Part shown: positions 37,043-47,224 of the stretch, one piece after another
How the letters are laid out: the number at the start of each line of letters is the position of its first letter
How positions within the stretch are numbered: the first letter of the stretch is position 1
Origin: Mycolicibacterium fortuitum subsp. fortuitum
GTDB lineage: Bacteria > Actinomycetota > Actinomycetes > Mycobacteriales > Mycobacteriaceae
Reading direction: 5' to 3'
DNA: 64,000 nucleotides
Assembly: GCF_022179545.1 (NCBI RefSeq)
Contig: NZ_AP025518.1
Location: 3,038,001-3,102,000 of the forward strand
Translations under genes and position numbers: made by a program
The notes under the pieces: generated by a model
What the model saw: only the letters and a program-made list of their open reading frames with translations
The model's database searches: none
What the model was told of the DNA's origin: nothing

Positions 37043-38537
37043 TCCGACCGGATTTCTTCGTGTTCCCAAGATCGAAGCAGCCAAGCGGCCCGTGGAGGAA
37101 CGGGTGGGGGACTGGCGCGAGGTGTACGAGCGCGAAGATCCCAACGCACGGGCCGGCGAGGTGTCGCAGCAGGCGCGGCGCTGCATGGACTGCGGGATAC
37201 CCTTCTGCCACTCCGGCAAGGCAGGCTGCCCGCTCGGTAACCTGATCCCGGAGTGGAACGACCTGGTGCGCCGCGGGCGTTGGGATGCGGCCAGTGACCG
37301 CTTGCACGCCACCAACAACTTCCCGGAGTTCACCGGGCGGCTGTGCCCGGCGCCATGTGAGGCGGCCTGCGTGCTGTCGATCGCCGAGGAGCAGACCGGT
37401 GGCAGCGTGACGATCAAGCGGATCGAGCAGACCATCGCGGACCATGCCTGGCTCAACGGCGACGTCGAGCCCCGGCGTGCGGCGATCTCCACCGGCAAGA
37501 GCGTCGCGGTGGTCGGCTCGGGTCCGGCGGGTTTGGCTGCCGCACAACAACTCACCCGCGCCGGCCACGAGGTGACGGTGTACGAGCGCGACGACCGGGT
37601 GGGCGGGCTGCTGCGCTACGGGATCCCCGAGTACAAGCTCGAGAAGTCGGTGCTGAACCAGCGGCTCGCCCAGATGCGGGCGGAGGGAACCCGATTCGTC
37701 ACAGAGTGCGAGGTCGGCGTGGACCTGACTGTCGAACAGTTACGTCAGCGCCATCAGGCGGTGGTGTTGGCGGTCGGTGCACTGCGGGGCCGCGACAATG
37801 AGGTCCCCGGCCGGGAACTCGACGGTGTCCACCTGGCCATGGAGCACTTGGTGCCGGCCAACCGGGAGTGTGAGGGCGACGCCGCCTCGCCGATCTCGGC
37901 GGCGGGCAAACACGTGGTGATCATCGGTGGCGGTGACACCGGCGCCGACTGCCTGGGGACCGCGCACCGTCAGGGTGCGGTCTCGGTGACGCAGCTCGAC
38001 TACAACGCCGAGCCGCCGGAGACCCGTGATGACGACCTCTCGCCGTGGCCGACGTGGCCGTTGGTGCTGCGGACCTCCCCGGCCCACGCCGAGGGCGGTG
38101 CGCGCCGGTATGAAGTAGCGGTACAACGTTTCCTGGGCGACGACAACGGTCATGTGCGGGCCGTCGAGATCGCCGAGGTTCGGGTGACCCGGGACGCGGA
38201 GGGACGACGCGAGATCACTCCGGTGGGCGAGTCGTTGCAGATTCCGTGTGACCTGGCGCTGCTGGCGATCGGGTTCGAGGGTGTCGAGCACATGGCATTG
38301 CTCGACGGGTTGAACCTGAAGTTGACCCGGCGCGGGACCGTTTCGTGCGGTTCGGACTGGCAGACCGACGCTCCCGGGGTGTTCGTCTGCGGCGATGCGC
38401 ACCGGGGCGCCTCACTGGTGGTGTGGGCCATCGCCGAGGGCCGCAGCGCGGCGCATGCGGTGGATGCCTACCTGATGGGCGAATCGGATCTGCCCGCGCC
38501 GGTTCGGCCGGGAGCGCTGCCTCTGACCGTCGTCTGA
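37035..38537 (+). CDS. gltD: Glutamate synthase small subunit GltD
   Basis: A 500-residue FAD/NADPH subunit that feeds electrons to GltB. The N-terminus has the 4Fe-4S cysteines [20 protein letters not shown] and [13 protein letters not shown] site [17 protein letters not shown] near residue 155; NADPH site [15 protein letters not shown]; and [22 protein letters not shown] 37035 overlaps gltB by 8 nt and has GGAGG about 5 nt ahead. Intact, although gltB just before it is frameshifted. Confidence 0.96.
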
Positions 38538-38550
38538 ATCGATCAACGAC

Positions 38551-38556
38551 TATGCT
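38551..38556 (+). promoter_or_regulatory. -10 element for pyk (leaderless)
   Basis: TATGCT followed by 8 nt and the pyk GTG. No ribosome site is present before the start, so a leaderless transcript is likely. Confidence 0.6.
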
Positions 38557-38564
38557 GACATGAC

Positions 38565-39983
38565 GTGAGCAGACGCGGAAAGATCGTTTGTACGCTTGGC
38601 CCGGCTACCAGTACAGATGAGACGGTGCGGGCGCTGGTGGAGGCCGGTATGGATGTCGCCCGGCTGAACTTCAGCCACGGTGACTACACCGACCACGAAG
38701 CTTCCTACAAGAGGGTTCGGGCGGCGTCGGATGCCACCGGCCACGCCGTGGGTGTGCTGGCTGACCTGCAGGGGCCCAAGATCCGGCTCGGCCGTTTCGT
38801 CGAGGGGCCGACCTACTGGGCGACCGGTGAAACGGTGCGCATCACCGTCGACGACTGTGAGGGCACTCACGACCGGGTGTCGACCACCTACAAGCGGTTG
38901 GCCGAGGACGCCCGGCCGGGCGATCGGGTTCTGGTCGACGACGGCAACGTCGGGCTGAAGGTTGACGCAGTCGACGGTAACGACGTGGTGTGCACGGTCA
39001 CCGAGGGCGGACCGGTCAGCAATAACAAGGGCATGTCGCTGCCGGGGATGAATGTGACGGCGCCGGCGCTGTCGGAGAAGGACATCGAGGACCTCGAGTT
39101 CGCGCTGCGCCTGGGCGTCGATCTCATCGCACTGTCGTTCGTCCGTTCACCCGCCGACATCGAGCTCGTTCACGAGGTGATGGATCGGGTCGGCCGGCGG
39201 GTTCCGGTGATCGCCAAGCTGGAGAAGCCCGAGGCCGTCGAAAACCTCGAGGCCATCGTGCTGGCGTTCGACGCGATCATGGTCGCCCGCGGTGATCTCG
39301 GCGTCGAACTTCCGCTGGAAGAAGTGCCGCTGGTGCAGAAGCGCGCGATCCAGATGGCCAGGGAGAACGCCAAGCCCGTCATCGTTGCAACCCAGATGCT
39401 GGAGTCGATGATCGACAGCTCCCGGCCCACCCGGGCCGAGGCCTCCGACGTCGCCAACGCGGTGCTCGACGGCGCCGACGCGGTGATGCTCTCGGGTGAG
39501 ACATCCGTCGGCAAGTACCCGCTTGAAGCCGTCAAGACGATGGCTCGCATCATCAAGGCGGTCGAGGACAATTCGGTCAGCGTTCCTCCGCTGACCCACA
39601 CCCCCCGCACCAAGCGCGGGGTCATCTCCTACGCCGCCCGCGATATCGGGGAGCGTCTGGACGCCAAGGCGTTGGTGGCGTTCACCCAGTCCGGCGATAC
39701 GGTGCGCCGCCTCGCCCGGCTGCACACCCCACTTCCGGTCCTGGCGTTCACCGCCCTGCCCGAGGTCCGCAGTCAGCTCGCGCTGACCTGGGGTACCGAG
39801 ACGTTCATCGTGCCGCAGATGTCGAATACCGATGACATGATCCGGCAGGTCGACAAGTCGCTGCTCGATCTGGGCCGCTACAAGCGCGGTGAGCTCGTGG
39901 TGATCGTCGCGGGCGCTCCGCCTGGCACAGTAGGCTCCACGAATCTGATCCACGTGCATCGCATCGGGGAGGACGACGTCTAG
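38565..39983 (+). CDS. pyk: Pyruvate kinase
   Basis: Converts phosphoenolpyruvate and ADP to pyruvate and ATP. The 472-residue protein shows KIVCTLGPATST, MDVARLNFSHGDY, LADLQGPKIRLGRF, the catalytic Lys in VIAKLEKPEAVENL, MVARGDLGVELPLEEVPLVQ and ATQMLESMI. The C-terminal domain carries the effector site; regulation by glucose 6-phosphate and AMP is known in mycobacteria. GTG 38565 sits 28 nt after gltD. Confidence 0.97.
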   Translation: MSRRGKIVCTLGPATSTDETVRALVEAGMDVARLNFSHGDYTDHEASYKRVRAASDATGHAVGVLADLQGPKIRLGRFVEGPTYWATGETVRITVDDCEGTHDRVSTTYKRLAEDARPGDRVLVDDGNVGLKVDAVDGNDVVCTVTEGGPVSNNKGMSLPGMNVTAPALSEKDIEDLEFALRLGVDLIALSFVRSPADIELVHEVMDRVGRRVPVIAKLEKPEAVENLEAIVLAFDAIMVARGDLGVELPLEEVPLVQKRAIQMARENAKPVIVATQMLESMIDSSRPTRAEASDVANAVLDGADAVMLSGETSVGKYPLEAVKTMARIIKAVEDNSVSVPPLTHTPRTKRGVISYAARDIGERLDAKALVAFTQSGDTVRRLARLHTPLPVLAFTALPEVRSQLALTWGTETFIVPQMSNTDDMIRQVDKSLLDLGRYKRGELVVIVAGAPPGTVGSTNLIHVHRIGEDDV

Positions 39984-40025
39984 CGGTCCTGCACCGGAGA
40001 GCGGCCTGATCTCGAAAGGCATTTC

Positions 40026-40895
40026 TTGACACACCCGGATTTCGAGGAGCTGCTGGCTGTTCTCGATCTGAATCGCGTCGACGACAACCTGTTCATCGGC
40101 TCGCATCCGAGCAAGAACCCGGTGCGCACTTTCGGCGGACAGATGATCGCGCAGGCGTTCGTCGCGGGCGGCCGCACACTGGAGCACAAACTTTCTCCGA
40201 GTGCGTTGAATGCGCACTTCATCGCCGGTGGAGACCCCGAGAAGGATCTGGAGTTCCATGTCGTGCGGTTGCGTGACGAGCGCCGGTTCGCCAACCGCCG
40301 CATCGATGTCATGCAGGACGGCAACCTGCTCACCACGGTGATGCTGTCCTACATGAACGCGGGCCGCGGCCTGGAGCACAGTGTGCCCGCGCCGGAAGTT
40401 CCGCACCCGGACACCCTGCCGAAGATCGATGAGCTGCTGCGCGGGTATGAGAAAACGGTGCCGCTGTTCGTCGAGGCGCTGCGCCCGATCGAATGGCGGT
40501 ACACCAACGATCCGTCCTGGGTGATGCGGGACAAGGGTGGAAAGCTCGATCACAACCGGGTGTGGCTCAAGACCGAGGGGATGATGCCCAGCGATCCGGT
40601 GCTGCACGGGGCGGCCCTGGTGTACTCCTCGGATACCACGGTGCTCGACTCGATCATCACGACCCACGGACTGTCGTGGGGTTTCGACAGGATCTTCGCA
40701 GTGACCATGAACCATTCGGTGTGGTTTCATCGGCCGATCAAGTTCGACGAGTGGGTCCTGTACTCCACGACGTCGCCGGTGGCCGCGGAATCCCGCGGTC
40801 TCGGCACCGGACATTTCTTCGACGAGTCCGGTCACTTGCTGGCGACGGTGGTGCAGGAGGGGATCGTCAAGTACTTCCCCGGTGCGACGTCGTGA
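40026..40895 (+). CDS. tesB: Acyl-CoA thioesterase II, TesB
   Basis: A 289-residue double hot-dog thioesterase hydrolysing acyl-CoA. Family segments are TFGGQMIAQAFVAGGRTL and LNAHFIAGGDPEKDLEFHVV in the first half and a catalytic Asp in the second half (YSSDTTVLDSI). Equivalent to M. tuberculosis Rv1618 (tesB1), same position after pyk. TTG 40026 has GAAAGG 7-8 nt ahead; 42 nt after pyk. Ends 6 nt from the convergent DUF4190 gene. Confidence 0.94.
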   Translation: MTHPDFEELLAVLDLNRVDDNLFIGSHPSKNPVRTFGGQMIAQAFVAGGRTLEHKLSPSALNAHFIAGGDPEKDLEFHVVRLRDERRFANRRIDVMQDGNLLTTVMLSYMNAGRGLEHSVPAPEVPHPDTLPKIDELLRGYEKTVPLFVEALRPIEWRYTNDPSWVMRDKGGKLDHNRVWLKTEGMMPSDPVLHGAALVYSSDTTVLDSIITTHGLSWGFDRIFAVTMNHSVWFHRPIKFDEWVLYSTTSPVAAESRGLGTGHFFDESGHLLATVVQEGIVKYFPGATS

Positions 40896-40901
40896 GCCGG
40901 C

Positions 40902-41459
40902 TCAGCGGCTAGTGGTGGGCGTCACCCCGAACGAGTCCTCGACCCGCCGCTCGAACTCCTTCTCGCACCGCTGTTGAGCCACCGTGTCGTCGCCGGCTTC
41001 CTGCAGGCAGTGCACATAGTCGCGCCCGCCGATGTCGTCGAACCATCGTTGGCCGAAGTACACCCAGATCCCGACGAACACGAGGGACAACACGCAGGCG
41101 ATGGCACCGAGCACGATCCCGGCGGTGGCGACGCCGCCGTTGGTGGCCTCGCCACGTTGGTGGCGGCCACGACCGAGGAATCCGAGAACCAGTGCGACTA
41201 TGCCGAAGATCAACCCGCCGATCACCGACCACGTCAGCAGTAGCGCGACGATCGCCAGGATGAGGGCAGCGATGCCGAGTCCGTTGGCAGGCCCACGCTG
41301 GCCGAGCTGCATCGGATAGCCGCCGTACGGCGGACCGGCCGGCGGGTATGCCCCGGGATACGCGCCCGGGGGCGGCCCGTAGGGCTGGGCCGAGGGCGGG
41401 GGCGGCCCGGTCGGCTGCGGCTCCTCGGCCCCGGGTGAGTCGGGTCGCTCGTCGGTCAT
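40902..41459 (-). CDS. DUF4190-type membrane protein with Pro-rich N-terminus
   Basis: A 185-residue protein: residues 1-55 are Pro/Gly/Tyr-rich, then two hydrophobic helices (GLGIAALILAIVALLLTW; GLIFGIVALVLGFLG) separated by a basic loop, a third helix, and a C-terminal Cys-containing domain (CLQEAGDDTVAQQRC). ATG 41459 (MTDERPDSPG) is 41 codons inside the longest frame and avoids the neighbouring gene. Function unknown. It lies 10 nt downstream of cydC, so may be at the end of the cyd operon. Confidence 0.8.
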   Translation of the reverse strand: MTDERPDSPGAEEPQPTGPPPPSAQPYGPPPGAYPGAYPPAGPPYGGYPMQLGQRGPANGLGIAALILAIVALLLTWSVIGGLIFGIVALVLGFLGRGRHQRGEATNGGVATAGIVLGAIACVLSLVFVGIWVYFGQRWFDDIGGRDYVHCLQEAGDDTVAQQRCEKEFERRVEDSFGVTPTTSR

Positions 41460-41469
41460 GCCTGCGAGG

Positions 41470-43002
41470 CTACCCGTCGGTGACGATGCCAGGTTGCGGA
41501 CAGCGCACGACGGGGCAGCTGAGCGTGTCAGGCAGGTGGTGGGTGGCAACGACGACGGTCCGGTCCGGGGCGAACCAGTCACCCGGAGTAAGGATTTCGG
41601 TCAGGACTCGCTGACTGTCGGTGGCGTCGAGATTCTCGGTGGGCTCGTCAAGCAACACGACGGAGAAATCGGACACCAGCGCTCTTGCCAGCAGTAACCG
41701 TCGCCGCTGTCCGGCCGACATCGCCGTGTGACCGCCTTCGAGCACGGTCGACAAGCCGTCGGGCAGACCGGACAGCCATTCGGAAAGCCCGACCCGCTCG
41801 ATCGCCGACAGCAGTTCAGTGTCGGTGGCGTCCCCCCGGACCACCAACAGATTGTCCCGCACGGTGGTTTCGAAAATGTGCGCATCCTCGGCGAAAAACG
41901 CTGCGCGTCCAGGTGTTTCATCGAGGCGCTCGGCCAGCGCCATCAACAGTGTGGTCTTGCCTGAGCCGCTCGGCCCGACGACGGCCAACCGCCCGCCGTC
42001 GGGTAGATCGACCGAGGGGGCAGGGGGCCGCCGTCGGGCCAGGGGATCGCCCTCGGTGAGCTCGAGCAGACGCCGTGCGGCGATGCGGGACTTCGTGAGC
42101 CCGACCGCCGCGTCGGGAAGGGCAGTGGTGGCCTCGAAGGCCGACAACGGCAACAACATCAGGATGGCGAGCGTGGTCGGCGCGGCGACGGGTGCCAGTG
42201 AGATACCTGCGACGACGGCGCCCAGCACACTGGCACCGATGGCGAGGCTGGGCATCGCGGCGGCCAGCGCTGCCGGGGCCGCCGCGCGGTCGGCGGCGTG
42301 TCCCCATTCGCGGTGGTGGCGCTCTGCCATCGCGATGACATCGTCGAGTCGTCCGCTCACTCGCAACTCGGGCGCATACTCCAATGCCAACATCGTCGCG
42401 GAGTCGCGGTCACCACGATGCCGGACCGCAACGGTTTCGGCTGCTGCCACCGCGCTGGCGGTGACTGCGGGAGCGACCACCCCGGCGATCAGCAGGCACA
42501 GCGCCAACACCACCGCGGCGCCGGGTGAGATTACGGCGATGACACCAACTGCTACCGCGCTGAGCACCGTGGCCACCGCGATCGGCAGCACAGAGCGCAC
42601 CACCACATCGGCCAGTTCGTCGACGGAACTACCGACCCGGGATACCAATTCCCCGCTGGGAAGCCGCATCGCGTCATCGTCGGGTCCGGTGGCGAGCCTG
42701 CGGTACAGCCCGGTACGGGCGTTGGCCGCGGCCCGCAGCGCTGTGTCGTGGGCGGCCAGTCGCTGGCAGTAGCCCAGCACGCCGCGTGAAATGCCCAGCG
42801 CCCGTACCGCAACGACGGCCACCGACAGATCCAGAATCGGAGGCATCTGCCAGGCCCTGGTGATCAACCATGCCGAGATGCCGGCCAGGGCCAACGCGCT
42901 GCCGAGCGAGAGCACCCCGAGCGTGCTGGCCAGGATCAACCGGCCCAGCCGGGGTCGTAGTAGGTCCAATGTCAGCCGCAGCAACGGATCACGACGAAAC
43001 AT
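41470..43002 (-). CDS. cydC: CydC, ABC exporter subunit for cytochrome bd assembly
   Basis: A 510-residue ABC exporter half: six-helix membrane domain (about residues 1-300), then an ATPase with Walker A GPSGSGKTT, a slightly unusual signature MSAGQRRR and Walker B VVLLDEPTENLD. With CydD it exports glutathione/cysteine in E. coli or haem-linked cargo, needed for cytochrome bd. ATG 43002 overlaps the cydD end by 14 nt. No ribosome site needed for the coupling. Confidence 0.93.
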   Translation of the reverse strand: MFRRDPLLRLTLDLLRPRLGRLILASTLGVLSLGSALALAGISAWLITRAWQMPPILDLSVAVVAVRALGISRGVLGYCQRLAAHDTALRAAANARTGLYRRLATGPDDDAMRLPSGELVSRVGSSVDELADVVVRSVLPIAVATVLSAVAVGVIAVISPGAAVVLALCLLIAGVVAPAVTASAVAAAETVAVRHRGDRDSATMLALEYAPELRVSGRLDDVIAMAERHHREWGHAADRAAAPAALAAAMPSLAIGASVLGAVVAGISLAPVAAPTTLAILMLLPLSAFEATTALPDAAVGLTKSRIAARRLLELTEGDPLARRRPPAPSVDLPDGGRLAVVGPSGSGKTTLLMALAERLDETPGRAAFFAEDAHIFETTVRDNLLVVRGDATDTELLSAIERVGLSEWLSGLPDGLSTVLEGGHTAMSAGQRRRLLLARALVSDFSVVLLDEPTENLDATDSQRVLTEILTPGDWFAPDRTVVVATHHLPDTLSCPVVRCPQPGIVTDG

Positions 43003-44596
43003 GGGCCCTACCGATCGTGATCACCTGGTCGCCGACCGCCAGCACCGGATCGCGGTGTCCCACCACCACGACCGTGGCGCCCGCGCGGGCCCGGGCGGCG
43101 ATAGCTCGTAGCACCCGGTGTTCCAGTGCGGAATCGAGATGGGCGGTGGGCTCGTCGAGCAGTAGTACCCGAGCTGTCGATCCGAGTGCCCGGGCCAGCC
43201 CCAGTCGTTGTCGCTGCCCGAGGGACAGGCCCACCCCGGTGCGGCCGAGTCTGGTATCCAGGCCGTCGGCAAGGTCGTCGAGGACGGCGTCGAAGCCGGA
43301 ATCCCGGCAGGCGCCGTCCAGGTCGGCCAGCGGCCCGAGTAGTTCGAGGTTTTCGCGTACGGTCCCCGGGATCAGTACCGGCCGGTGAGGCAGCCAGGCG
43401 ACATGGCGCCACCATGCTGTCAGATCCAGGTCCGCGACATCGACTCCGTCGACGCGCACGGGGCCGGACGGCAGTGTGGCCAGACCGAGAATGGCCTGCA
43501 GCGCGGTCGATTTCCCGGCTCCGTTGGGCCCGGTGAGCACGGTGACCCGGCCCGGTTCGATCGCCGGTCCCAGCCCCGTCAACTCGAGCACCGGAGCGGA
43601 ATTCTCCACGCGCACAACACCAGAGGCGGGTTGGTGGGTCTCGCACAGCTTGAACGCCTGTTCCGCGGCGGTCTTACCGTCCTGCGCGGCGTGGAATGCC
43701 GCTCCGACCCGCCGCAGCGGCCAGAACACCTCGGGAGCCAGGAGCAGAGCCGTCAGACCGGCAGCCAGGGTGACCTCCCCGTACACGAGTCGCACGCCGA
43801 CGCTCACCGCCACCAGGGCTACGCCCAAAGTAGCCAACAGCTCGAGCACCAGCGAGGACAGGAACGCGATGCGCAGTGTCGCCATGGCTGAACGCCTGTG
43901 GGCGGCAGCCAGTTCGGTGATCCGTTGGGCCGAACCGGCGGCGCGGCCGACGGCGCGCAGCGTGGGAATGCCGGCCACGAGGTCGAGAAGCCGCGCTTGC
44001 AGCGTGGTCATCGCGGTCAGCGCGGCGGCGGACCGGTCGGCCGTGACAAGCCCGATGAGAATCATGAACACCGGGATCAGGGGGAGTGCGATCATCACGA
44101 TCGCCGCGGCCTGCAGGTCATAAAAGGCCATCACGATCACGGCCACGGGTGTCAGGACCGCGGCCTGAATCACCGCCGGTAGGTAGCCCGTCAGGTAGGG
44201 GCGTAGGCCGTCGAGTCCGCGCGTCACCACTGCCGCAGCGCTGTCGCGATCGGCCGCCAATTGCCTTGGCGGCGCTGAAGTCACCGAACGCAGCACCTGG
44301 CTCGACAGTTCCCCGATCACCGCGGTGGCCCCGCGCTGTGACAGCCGGCCTTGCATCCACTGCGCGGCTGCGCGCAGGAGCCACAGTCCGCACAATGCCA
44401 CGAGAGCGCTGCTGTGGGAGGCTGCCGAGGCGGGTTCGACGATGATGCCCGCCACGATGTGGGCCAGCACCACGGCCGCGGCGATGGTGCTGGCACTTAT
44501 GGTCACGCCGCAGACCACCGCCGCCTGCAGGTAGCGCCGTAACCCCGTCGTAGCGCCGGTGGCCCCGCGGATACCGAGTGCGCGCCAGAGATTCAG
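42989..44596 (-). CDS. cydD: CydD, ABC exporter subunit for cytochrome bd assembly
   Basis: Partner of CydC, about 535 residues: membrane domain, then ATPase with Walker A LTGPNGAGKST, signature LSLGQRQRLGLARALG and Walker B LLLDEPTAHLD. The start is unclear. Between the cydB stop and the first helix the frame has no ATG, GTG or TTG; CTG 44596 overlaps the cydB stop as CTGA, matching the NTGA style of this region. An upstream TTG inside cydB would give about 558 residues. It overlaps cydC by 14 nt. Confidence 0.88.
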   Translation of the reverse strand: MNLWRALGIRGATGATTGLRRYLQAAVVCGVTISASTIAAAVVLAHIVAGIIVEPASAASHSSALVALCGLWLLRAAAQWMQGRLSQRGATAVIGELSSQVLRSVTSAPPRQLAADRDSAAAVVTRGLDGLRPYLTGYLPAVIQAAVLTPVAVIVMAFYDLQAAAIVMIALPLIPVFMILIGLVTADRSAAALTAMTTLQARLLDLVAGIPTLRAVGRAAGSAQRITELAAAHRRSAMATLRIAFLSSLVLELLATLGVALVAVSVGVRLVYGEVTLAAGLTALLLAPEVFWPLRRVGAAFHAAQDGKTAAEQAFKLCETHQPASGVVRVENSAPVLELTGLGPAIEPGRVTVLTGPNGAGKSTALQAILGLATLPSGPVRVDGVDVADLDLTAWWRHVAWLPHRPVLIPGTVRENLELLGPLADLDGACRDSGFDAVLDDLADGLDTRLGRTGVGLSLGQRQRLGLARALGSTARVLLLDEPTAHLDSALEHRVLRAIAARARAGATVVVVGHRDPVLAVGDQVITIGRAHVSS

Positions 44597-45633
44597 ACCG
44601 ACCGCCGAGACAACCCGATGGGGGCGGGGATGCGGTCCGCCGAGATCCGCTTGCGGAACACCCAATAGGTCCAGCCCTGGTACACCAGAACGAGCGGTAG
44701 CAGTGTCAACGAGGCCCAGGACATGATCTTCAAGGTGTAGGGGGTCGAGGAGCCGTTGTAGATGGTCACGCCCCACTCAGGGCTCAAGGTGGACGGCAGC
44801 AGGTACGGGTACATCGAACCGAACAGCAGGACCACCACGGCGGCTACCACCACCACGGTGGCGACGAACGCCCAGCCCTCCCTGGACCGTGACCACATCA
44901 ACGCCACCGAGATCAGCAGCGCGACCACCGCGACCGCCAGGGGTGCCCATGTCCATGGCTTGCCGTGGGCAAGCTGGGTCCACAGCCCGAAGCCGCCGGC
45001 CAGCAGGATCACCGGAAGGGTCAGCATGCGGGCGAACCGGAAGGCGTCATCGCGTATGGGGCCAGCGGTTTTCAAGGCGATGAACACCGAACCGTAGAAC
45101 GCGAACAGCGAGGCCGTCGCCAGACCGCCGAGCAGAGTGTAGGCGTTGAGCACGTCTCCGATCCCTGCGTGGACGCGATGCTCAGCGTCAATCGGCAAGC
45201 CGCGCACCAGGATTGCGAAGGCGACACCCCAGAGGATGGCTGGCAGCCACGAGCCAACCGCGATGCCGAGGTCGGCGTACTTACGCCACTTCGTGTCATC
45301 GATCTTGCCGCGCCACTCGATACCGACGATGCGCAGGATCATCCCGAACAGAATCGCCAGCAGCGGCAGGTACAACGCCGAGAACAACGTCGCATACCAG
45401 TTCGGGAATGCCGCGAACATGGCGGCACCCGCCGTGATGAGCCATACCTCGTTGGCGTCCCACACCGGGCCGATGGTGTTCAGGACGGCTCGCCTGCGGC
45501 TTTCCGGATCGCCTTCACCTGCGTTGCCCAACGGCGCCATCAGCATGCCGACGCCGAAATCGAAACCCTCCAGAACCACGAACCCGAGGAACAGGACGGC
45601 GATGAGGATGAACCAGAGTTCTTGGAGTCCCAT
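44593..45633 (-). CDS. cydB: Cytochrome bd oxidase subunit II, CydB
   Basis: A 346-residue membrane subunit with about eight helices; start MGLQELWFILIAVLFLGFVV and the GPVWDANEVWLITAGAAMFAAFP segment are typical of CydB. With CydA it forms the high-affinity quinol oxidase. ATG 45633, 15 nt after cydA. Same operon cydA-cydB-cydD-cydC on the minus strand. Confidence 0.96.
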   Translation of the reverse strand: MGLQELWFILIAVLFLGFVVLEGFDFGVGMLMAPLGNAGEGDPESRRRAVLNTIGPVWDANEVWLITAGAAMFAAFPNWYATLFSALYLPLLAILFGMILRIVGIEWRGKIDDTKWRKYADLGIAVGSWLPAILWGVAFAILVRGLPIDAEHRVHAGIGDVLNAYTLLGGLATASLFAFYGSVFIALKTAGPIRDDAFRFARMLTLPVILLAGGFGLWTQLAHGKPWTWAPLAVAVVALLISVALMWSRSREGWAFVATVVVVAAVVVLLFGSMYPYLLPSTLSPEWGVTIYNGSSTPYTLKIMSWASLTLLPLVLVYQGWTYWVFRKRISADRIPAPIGLSRRSV

Positions 45634-45648
45634 CGGAGATCAGTCCTC

Positions 45649-47139
45649 TCAGTACGCGAACGACAAAGGGGCGGATTCGTCCTCATCCGGTGGCGTGGGC
45701 GGCGCCGGCTCGGAATCGTGTTCCTGAGGCCCTTCGGTGACGTAGCGGCGCATGAGCCAGAACCAGACGACCGCGAGGGCGCCGTAGAGCAGCGTGAAGA
45801 CAGCCAGTGAGAAGAACACCATGCCGGCCGCATGATCAGACACGCCTTGTTGCACAGTCAGCCGCACCATCTGGTCGCCGGTCGGATTCGGCACCACGAC
45901 CCAGGGCTGACGGCCCATCTCGGTGAACACCCAGCCTGCGGAGTTGGCCAGGAACGGTGTCGGCAGGGTGATCAGCGCCAAGGTGCCGAACCACCGCTGG
46001 TCGGGAAGCCGCTTGCCACGGGTCAACCAGAGCGTGAGCAGGGCGAACGCCAGTGGCACCAGCATGAGGCCGATCATGGCCCGGAACGACCAGTAGGTGA
46101 CGAACAGGTTCGGCCGGTAGTCGCCGGGACCGAACTTCTCCTCGAACTGCCGCTGCAGGTCGTTGACGCCCTCCAGGGTGACGCCGCTGAACTTGCCTTC
46201 GGCCAGGAAGGGCAGCACGTAGGGAACCTCGATCACGTGCGTCACGCTGGCGCAGTTGTTGTGCGTGCCCACGGTCAGGACCGAGAAGTCCGGATCGGTC
46301 TGCGTGTCGCAAAGCGATTCGGCGGACGCCATTTTCATGGGCTGCTGTACGAACATCAGCTTGCCCTGGACGTCGCCCGTGAAGAACAGCACGACCACCG
46401 CGGCCAGGGCGACGACGCTGCCCAGAATCGTTGCCGGCCGGTACATTCCGGCGGAGTCCCCGCCGGCGTCCGCGGCCGGAGCGTCGAGCGGCTCGCGCGC
46501 GGCCTTGCGCCGGTCGCGAACCATGAGCCATGCGCTCACGGCGGCGACGAAGGTGCCTGCGGTGAGCAGCGACCCTGCGACGACATGCAGGAACGCCCAG
46601 ATCGCGGTGTTGTTGGTCAGCAGGGCACCGAAGTCGATGAGTTCCGCCCGCCCGCTCTCCGGGTTGAACTTCGCGCCGACCGGATGCTGCATGAACGAGT
46701 TGGCCGCGATGATGAAGAAGGCCGACGCGTTCACGGCGAAGGCCACCATCCAGATACAGAACAGGTGGACCGCCCGGGGCAGTCGGGTCCAGCCGAAGAT
46801 CCACAGACCGATGAACGTGGACTCGACGAAGAATGCGACCAGACCTTCGAATGCCAGCGGTGCGCCGAAGATGTCGCCGACGAAACGCGAGTATTCGCTC
46901 CAGTTCATGCCGAACTGGAATTCCTGCACGATGCCGGTGGCCACCCCGATCGCGAAGTTGATCAGGAACAGCTTGCCGAAGAACCGGGTGAGGCGATACC
47001 AGCTGTCGTTACCGGTGACCATCCACGCGGTTTGCATGACGGCGATCAACGGCGCCAACCCAATGGTCAGCGGCACGAATATGAAGTGGTAGACGGTGGT
47101 GATTCCGAACTGCCACCGCGATACGTCCAATGCGTCCAT
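45649..47139 (-). CDS. cydA: Cytochrome bd oxidase subunit I, CydA
   Basis: Haem-carrying quinol oxidase subunit, 496 residues. Likely haem ligands are His18 (VYHFI), His185 (FLHVVAG) and Met355 (SFRAMIG); the quinol loop starts QQPMKMASAE with Lys269 and Glu274. Short Q-loop form typical of actinobacteria. Conserved GRQPW follows. The C-terminal 25 residues are Pro/Glu-rich and cytosolic. ATG 47139; TAGATT at 47173-47168 (minus strand) may be the -10. First gene of cydABDC, induced under low oxygen or respiratory block in mycobacteria. Confidence 0.97.
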   Translation of the reverse strand: MDALDVSRWQFGITTVYHFIFVPLTIGLAPLIAVMQTAWMVTGNDSWYRLTRFFGKLFLINFAIGVATGIVQEFQFGMNWSEYSRFVGDIFGAPLAFEGLVAFFVESTFIGLWIFGWTRLPRAVHLFCIWMVAFAVNASAFFIIAANSFMQHPVGAKFNPESGRAELIDFGALLTNNTAIWAFLHVVAGSLLTAGTFVAAVSAWLMVRDRRKAAREPLDAPAADAGGDSAGMYRPATILGSVVALAAVVVLFFTGDVQGKLMFVQQPMKMASAESLCDTQTDPDFSVLTVGTHNNCASVTHVIEVPYVLPFLAEGKFSGVTLEGVNDLQRQFEEKFGPGDYRPNLFVTYWSFRAMIGLMLVPLAFALLTLWLTRGKRLPDQRWFGTLALITLPTPFLANSAGWVFTEMGRQPWVVVPNPTGDQMVRLTVQQGVSDHAAGMVFFSLAVFTLLYGALAVVWFWLMRRYVTEGPQEHDSEPAPPTPPDEDESAPLSFAY

Positions 47140-47224
47140 CTGGCCCTACTTCCGAGGTCTCAGACCAATCTACGACGGAGTGTAGTAGAAGATTGCGGGC
47201 CAGGCGCCGACCCAGACCGGTGTC

